A stretch of DNA of 32,319 bases from Limisphaerales bacterium (GTDB lineage Bacteria > Verrucomicrobiota > Verrucomicrobiia > Limisphaerales > UBA11358): contig JANYCI010000168.1 of NCBI GenBank assembly GCA_025360325.1, positions 1 through 32,319 on the forward strand. The letters are read 5' to 3'. The translations under genes were made by a program, and so were the position numbers. Shown here piece after piece: positions 27,661-32,319 of this stretch. Within the stretch, counting starts at the first letter, position 1. Each line of letters opens with the position of its first letter. The notes beneath the pieces were generated by a model. The model did no database searches. It saw only the letters and a program-made list of their open reading frames with translations, and was not told the origin of the DNA.

Positions 27661-28596
27661 TTAATTCGCTTTCTTTACCAGTAGTCGGTGGGCGGCGCGG
27701 TAGGTTAGATGACTGGCTATCCGCATCCACGAATCGCCGTTCGTGTGGAGCAAGCGGAGTTTGTTCAACGCTTCGGCGAACTTTAATTGATAGAGTTTGG
27801 CAATTGCCCAGGTATAGAGAATTTCGCGTAGGTGGTTACTGATTCGGCTGCGGATTTCTCCGACAACCAGTTCCGGCATCTGCAACCATCGTTCCAATCG
27901 GAGTTGAATGTTGCGATAGGCAATGTCGGGTATTTGATACAAGTCCACCAACCGGGTCAGCGAGGTGGTGCGGTCAATCTGCACGAGCGGTTCGCCAACG
28001 ACACAGAAGCGAGTCAGAAAGGAGAGCCGAAAGATGAGGTCGGTATCTTCACCAATCTCTAGGTCTTCATTAAAACAATTTAGTTTCAAGAGTAGGTCGC
28101 GCCGCACGAGCAGGCTTTGGACAAAGAACGCCGCCTGCTTGGCGAGAATGAATTTTATAGGCTCGGCGATTTCACCCGCACCGCCGGGACAATCCAAGCC
28201 GGCGGCTAGGAAGGCGTTGGCTGGCTGGCTGGGATCTCCGAAGTAACGGCAATCGGTAAAACAGGCACCGAATTCTTTACCCATGACTGCGAGCAGTTGC
28301 ACCTGCCGTTCCAACTTGGTTGGTTCCCAGAGATCATCGGAAGCTAGAATCGCGATCCATTCTCCCTGCGCGAGTTTGATGCCCGCGTTCTGTGCGGCAC
28401 TGGCACCTTGGTTCTTCTGGTAAAAATATCGTAGCCGATCTTGATAGGGACGCAACCGTTCCACCGTGTCGTCTGTAGAGCCATCATCAATGATGATGAT
28501 TTCGCGTGGCGGGTAAGTTTGCGCGAGCGCACTCTGAACGGCGCGCACGATTTCATTGCCGCGATTATAAGTGGGAATGACGACTGATATATCCAT
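27661..28596 (-). CDS. Glycosyltransferase family 2
   Basis: ATG at 28596 (MDISVVIPTYNRGNEIVRAVQSALAQTYPPREIIIIDDGSTDDT...), 'GEWIAILASDDLWEPTKLERQ'. Confidence 0.95.
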   Translation of the reverse strand: MDISVVIPTYNRGNEIVRAVQSALAQTYPPREIIIIDDGSTDDTVERLRPYQDRLRYFYQKNQGASAAQNAGIKLAQGEWIAILASDDLWEPTKLERQVQLLAVMGKEFGACFTDCRYFGDPSQPANAFLAAGLDCPGGAGEIAEPIKFILAKQAAFFVQSLLVRRDLLLKLNCFNEDLEIGEDTDLIFRLSFLTRFCVVGEPLVQIDRTTSLTRLVDLYQIPDIAYRNIQLRLERWLQMPELVVGEIRSRISNHLREILYTWAIAKLYQLKFAEALNKLRLLHTNGDSWMRIASHLTYRAAHRLLVKKAN

Positions 28597-28644
28597 ATCA
28601 TTCCGTTGCGTGGACTGGTGGCGAACCAATGCGGATAGGTAAGG

Positions 28645-29694
28645 TCATTTGTAATGTCCAAATAAGCGCCGCCACATTTGCGACCACGGCGACTTGAGCC
28701 GGTTTTTGACATCGCCTAGCTCAAGCCCCACCAGTTTTTCGCCGGGGACGCCGGTGGCCGGATAAGTATGGTAATTCTTACACTGGGTGCCAAAGAGATG
28801 ATCCCAAATACTAAAGATCGCGCCAAAGTTCCGGTCGTGATGCTCGCGTTCCACCGAGTGATGCACCCGGTGGGACTGCGGCGTGACGAGCACGAAGCGA
28901 AGCGGCCCGAGGTTGGTGCGGATGTTGCCGTGGTAAAACCGGCTATACCAATCCTTGAAGATGACCATCGCCACAATGACGGGCAGGTCTATGCGCAAAA
29001 ATATAAACGGCACGGTGACGAAGGTATGCCGGACCAAGTATTCCAAAGGATGATAACGAAAGTCCGAGAAGAAATTCAGCTCCGTTTGCGAATGATGCAA
29101 GGCGTGCAGCTTCCACAGAAAAGGCACCGCGTGATTGATCCGGTGTTGAATCCAATAACCCAGATCAACGACCAGTATGCCCACAGCGATACGCAGCCAC
29201 ACGGGCATCTGGGTCAAGCCGTAGCAAGTCCACTGCGGAAAATAGACGGAGTGAAGTTTCGTCAGCACGGCGACGTAAGTTCCGACCACGAAGGCATTCA
29301 GAAAGGGTTCGTAAAAAAACCAAACTATGTCCTGACGGAAGCCGGCACTGAAAATCTTGCGATCTTTTTCGGCGGGAATCCAGCGCTCCAACACGAGGGT
29401 GAGCACCAGCACGCCCCAGAACGGGATGGTAAAAATGATGTTCTTAAAGAGTCGTTCAAAGGGATTATAAAAAAAGCGGACAACCGTTCTTTTAATCCAT
29501 TGGGCGCGGGTCTCGGTGGGCGGCGTCTGCGCCTGTTCTAAATTACCAACCACAGCAGTGAGGCTGGGATTATGCGGCGCGCTGGCGTCGCCTAAAAAAC
29601 TTTTTCCCCACGATCCCCAGATTCCCCACGCGGTGAGTGCCAATAGAAAAATCGCGAGGGCAAGCATCAAGTCCTTTGAAATTTTGGGTTGCAT
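28645..29694 (-). CDS. Sterol desaturase / fatty acid hydroxylase superfamily protein
   Basis: 349 aa. Diiron histidine motifs HRINH, LHALHHS, HRVHHSVEREHHDRNFG. Confidence 0.93.
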   Translation of the reverse strand: MQPKISKDLMLALAIFLLALTAWGIWGSWGKSFLGDASAPHNPSLTAVVGNLEQAQTPPTETRAQWIKRTVVRFFYNPFERLFKNIIFTIPFWGVLVLTLVLERWIPAEKDRKIFSAGFRQDIVWFFYEPFLNAFVVGTYVAVLTKLHSVYFPQWTCYGLTQMPVWLRIAVGILVVDLGYWIQHRINHAVPFLWKLHALHHSQTELNFFSDFRYHPLEYLVRHTFVTVPFIFLRIDLPVIVAMVIFKDWYSRFYHGNIRTNLGPLRFVLVTPQSHRVHHSVEREHHDRNFGAIFSIWDHLFGTQCKNYHTYPATGVPGEKLVGLELGDVKNRLKSPWSQMWRRLFGHYK

Positions 29695-29857
29695 GGTCGC
29701 CTGACTTTTTCATTCGGCGAAATTGACTAATAATTAAGGCGTTTCGGGTGAAAAACTACGCAGGCACCTTGGTTTGTCAAGGGAAAGCGCCCGTGAACAA
29801 GGCTGATGAAATGCTCGGACGGCTGAAACAAGTTTGAGCAAATTGCTGCGAGCCGGT

Positions 29858-30838
29858 CTAATCTTCCGCCTTCGATTCGCGCGTGGTCAAATCGTGCAGA
29901 GCCTGCGCGGGATTTTTATTTTCGTAGAGTGCGGAATAAATTTCATCAATGATGGGCGTGTTGATCTTCAGCTTGCGCGCGAGGGCGTGGGCGGATTTCG
30001 CGGTGGGATAACCTTCGGCAATAGATTTTGTGCTGGCGAGAATGGCTTCAATTTTTTCGCCGCGTCCGAGTCGTTCGCCGAAACCACGGTTGCGGCTCAA
30101 TTTGGAAAAACACGTCACCATCAAATCGCCGAGGCCGCTCAAGCCAGAGAAAGTATCTGCCTGTGCGCCGCACGCCACACCGAGACGGCGCATCTCGGCG
30201 AGACCGCGCGTAACGAGCGCAGCCTTGGAATTGTCGCCAAAGCCGAGTCCATCGCACACGCCCGCCGCGATGGCGATGACGTTCTTCAACGCGCCGCCCA
30301 GCTCGACGCCGTGGATGTCATGGCTGGTATAAACGCGGAAGGCCGGGCGATGAAATAATTTTTGCACCGCGTTCGCCGTGGCTGCATTGGTGCTGGCCGC
30401 GACGATGGCTGTCGGCACGCCGCGTGCCACTTCCAGCGCGAGCGACGGTCCGGAGAGCGCAGCGAGCTTGGCGTGCGGCGCATTTGCCGTGAGCACGCCG
30501 CACATCGTCAACCCGCTCTGATGTTCAATGCCCTTGGTGACGCTGATGGCAATGCCGTGGAAATGTTTCAGCGACTCGGTGACATTGCGAAATGCCTTCG
30601 AGGGCACGGCGAGCACGATGATTTCAGCCCCGGCGATGGCGTGAGGCAAATCAGTTTCCAACTTCAACGCGCGCGGCAACTCGATGCCCGGCAGGTAACG
30701 CTCGTTGCGAAATGATTTTTGCAAATCGTCGAGATGCGCCACGTCGTGGCCCCAAAGCGTGACGTGATTTTTTCCATCGCACAAAAGCCGTGCGAGTGCC
30801 GTGCCCCACGCGCCCGCACCGAGAATAGTGGTGTTCAT
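29858..30838 (-). CDS. gpsA: NAD(P)-dependent glycerol-3-phosphate dehydrogenase
   Basis: ATG at 30838 (MNTTILGAGAWGTALARLLCDGKNHVTLWGHD). 'SVTKGIEHQSGLTMCGVL', 'LSGPSLALEVARGVPTAIV', 'GVELGGALKNVIAIAAGVCDGLGFGDNSKAALVTRGLAEM'. Confidence 0.97.
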   Translation of the reverse strand: MNTTILGAGAWGTALARLLCDGKNHVTLWGHDVAHLDDLQKSFRNERYLPGIELPRALKLETDLPHAIAGAEIIVLAVPSKAFRNVTESLKHFHGIAISVTKGIEHQSGLTMCGVLTANAPHAKLAALSGPSLALEVARGVPTAIVAASTNAATANAVQKLFHRPAFRVYTSHDIHGVELGGALKNVIAIAAGVCDGLGFGDNSKAALVTRGLAEMRRLGVACGAQADTFSGLSGLGDLMVTCFSKLSRNRGFGERLGRGEKIEAILASTKSIAEGYPTAKSAHALARKLKINTPIIDEIYSALYENKNPAQALHDLTTRESKAED

Positions 30839-31533
30839 TTCGTTTCCCCCGTGGTTGAAGTTTTTTTGCCGAGCCGACTTTCCGTTCCCGCGATGAGCCG
30901 CTGGAGGTTGCCCTTGTGTTTGTAAATTGCGAGCGCGCCGAGCACGGTGGCCACGACACCGAGTAAAACATTCTGCGGCGTCATGATCCAAACGGCGGCG
31001 GGCAGCGCGATGGCGGCGGACATGGACGCGACTGAAACATATTTCGTGAGCAGTAGCGCGAGTATGAAAATGATGAGCGCCGCGAGTAATGCCCACGGTG
31101 CGAGCGCGAGAAAAACGCCCGCCGTGGTGGCGATGCCTTTGCCACCTTTGAAGCGCAACCAGCAGGTGTAGTTGTGGCCGAGCACGGCGAAGATGCCGGC
31201 GATGACGGTGAATTTCATTTCCAGATCGGTGGGCTGAACGTTGAACGGCGCGTCAAAATAACCGGTGGTGTAAGGAAAATGCGGCGCGATCCAATTGAAA
31301 ACCAGCGGCGGAAGAATTTTGCAGGCGACAAATCCCTTCAGCGCATCTATCAGCAGCACAAAGATGCCCGCCGGTTTGCCGAGCACGCGCATCGCGTTCG
31401 TCGCGCCGATGTTGCCGCTGCCCACGCTGCGGATGTCTATGCCCTTCGCCTTCGCGACGAGATAGCCCGTCGGAATCGAGCCGAGCAGATACGCGGCGAG
31501 CACGGTCGCGAGATAAATCAAAATCAAAGGCAC
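30835..31533 (-). CDS. plsY: Glycerol-3-phosphate acyltransferase PlsY
   Basis: 232 aa. 'YLLGSIPTGYLVAKAKGIDIRSVGSGNIGATNAMRVLGK', 'GHNYTCWLRFKGGKGIATTAGVFLAL'. 4-bp overlap with gpsA. Confidence 0.97.
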   Translation of the reverse strand: MPLILIYLATVLAAYLLGSIPTGYLVAKAKGIDIRSVGSGNIGATNAMRVLGKPAGIFVLLIDALKGFVACKILPPLVFNWIAPHFPYTTGYFDAPFNVQPTDLEMKFTVIAGIFAVLGHNYTCWLRFKGGKGIATTAGVFLALAPWALLAALIIFILALLLTKYVSVASMSAAIALPAAVWIMTPQNVLLGVVATVLGALAIYKHKGNLQRLIAGTESRLGKKTSTTGETK

Positions 31534-31587
31534 GGCGGTAATCTAGCGGTTGGAGGTTGCGGGTTGAAAGTTGAAAGTTAAGCCGAG

Positions 31588-31671
31588 GTCGCGCGAAGAA
31601 CGCGAAGTCAGCGAAGGAAAACGAAGGCTGAATCTTGAAAGCCTTCGCCAACTTCGTCTTCTTCGCGCGAC
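31588..31671. repeat. Intergenic inverted repeat, family G (GTCGCGCGAAGAACGCGAAGTCAGCGAAGG)
   Basis: Arms 31588-31617 and 31642-31671 are reverse complements at 26 of 30 positions; 24-nt loop. Located between the divergent plsY and Gfo/Idh/MocA genes. Confidence 0.93.
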
Positions 31672-31714
31672 AATTCTGATTTTAGTTTCGCACTGTTGCT
31701 GGCAAACTCTGCGC

Positions 31715-32319
31715 ATGGCAAAAGTAAAAGTCGCCGTGCTCGGCACCGGCTCGCTCGGACAACATCACGCACGCATTTATTCCGAACTCCACGCTGCCGG
31801 CACGGTGGAACTCACCGGCATTTTTGACGCCCACGCCGAAACCGCCCGCAAGATCGCCGAGAAACATAAGCTGAAAGTTTTCGCCTCCATCGCCGAGGCC
31901 GCCGCCGCGAGCGATGCGCTGAACATTGTGACGCCCACCACGACGCATTTTGATATCGCGAAACAATTGCTCGCACAGGGCAAACACGTCCTCGTCGAGA
32001 AACCGATGACGGACAGTTCCGCGCAGGCCGCCGAGTTGTGCGAACTCGCGCAGAAGAAAAATCTCGTGTTGCAAGTCGGCCACGTCGAGCGGTTCAATCC
32101 GGTTTTCAATTTTCTCCAGAGCGTCGCCACCGAGCCGAAGTTCATCGAGTGTCATCGCCTCTCGCCCTACCCTGCCCGCTCGATGGACATCGGCGTGGTG
32201 CTCGATCTGATGATCCACGATCTCGACATCGTGCTCGCGTTCGTGAAATCGCCCGTGACCAGCGTGGACGCCGTGGGCATTCCCGTGTTGAGCGCGAGCG
32301 AGGACATCGCGAATGTGCG
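31715..32319 (+). CDS. Gfo/Idh/MocA family oxidoreductase (3' end cut by window edge)
   Basis: ATG at 31715 open to the edge: MAKVKVAVLGTGSLGQHHARIYSELHAAGTVELTGIFDAHAETARKIAEKH...; 'GKHVLVEKPMTDSSAQAAEL', 'VGHVERFNPVF'. Confidence 0.93.
   Translation, partial: MAKVKVAVLGTGSLGQHHARIYSELHAAGTVELTGIFDAHAETARKIAEKHKLKVFASIAEAAAASDALNIVTPTTTHFDIAKQLLAQGKHVLVEKPMTDSSAQAAELCELAQKKNLVLQVGHVERFNPVFNFLQSVATEPKFIECHRLSPYPARSMDIGVVLDLMIHDLDIVLAFVKSPVTSVDAVGIPVLSASEDIANV

Noticed and set aside
28768-29541. 257-aa plus-strand ORF opposite the sterol desaturase family gene
   Set aside because: Antisense-frame artefact; minus strand has clear diiron motifs.
30839-31096. 86-residue N-terminal extension of the gpsA ORF
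   Set aside because: Overlaps plsY out of frame; the Rossmann start MNTTILGAGAWGTAL begins at 30838 and the extension is low-complexity Arg/His-rich.
1-32319. Searched for tRNA, rRNA, transposase, integrase, toxin-antitoxin and phage genes
   Set aside because: None recognised by eye; degenerate small RNAs cannot be excluded without covariance-model searches.

Overview
This window has the gene content of an ordinary bacterial chromosome. From the gene content and the style of its intergenic repeats I infer a PVC-group (Verrucomicrobia-like) genome; this was not tested. Recognisable housekeeping genes are rnhB, a YraN-family gene, a citrate synthase, lepB, glgA, serS, lpxD, gpsA and plsY, plus a Gfo/Idh/MocA oxidoreductase cut by the right edge. 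No rRNA, tRNA, CRISPR array, transposase or prophage was recognised. Two things deserve a second look. (1) A co-directional minus-strand cluster at 3426-16449 has the order: TM/coiled-coil protein, MoxR AAA+ ATPase, secreted/TM protein with a galactose-binding-like and a GATase/DUF4350-like region, ABC ATPase, ABC-2 permease, DUF58 protein, BatA-like vWA protein, and a dual-vWA membrane protein. This looks like a MoxR/vWA chaperone module fused to a Gld-like ABC transporter module, with no function I can name. (2) Many intergenic gaps hold inverted-repeat elements from several unrelated sequence families that share one architecture: arms of about 20-30 nt made of short quasi-tandem words around a loop of about 20-40 nt. 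They often lie flush against stop or start codons. One supplies the signal peptide of a CDS, and another family brackets the dual-vWA gene with an 18-nt perfect inverted match. All calls come from reading the sequence; no database search was run.
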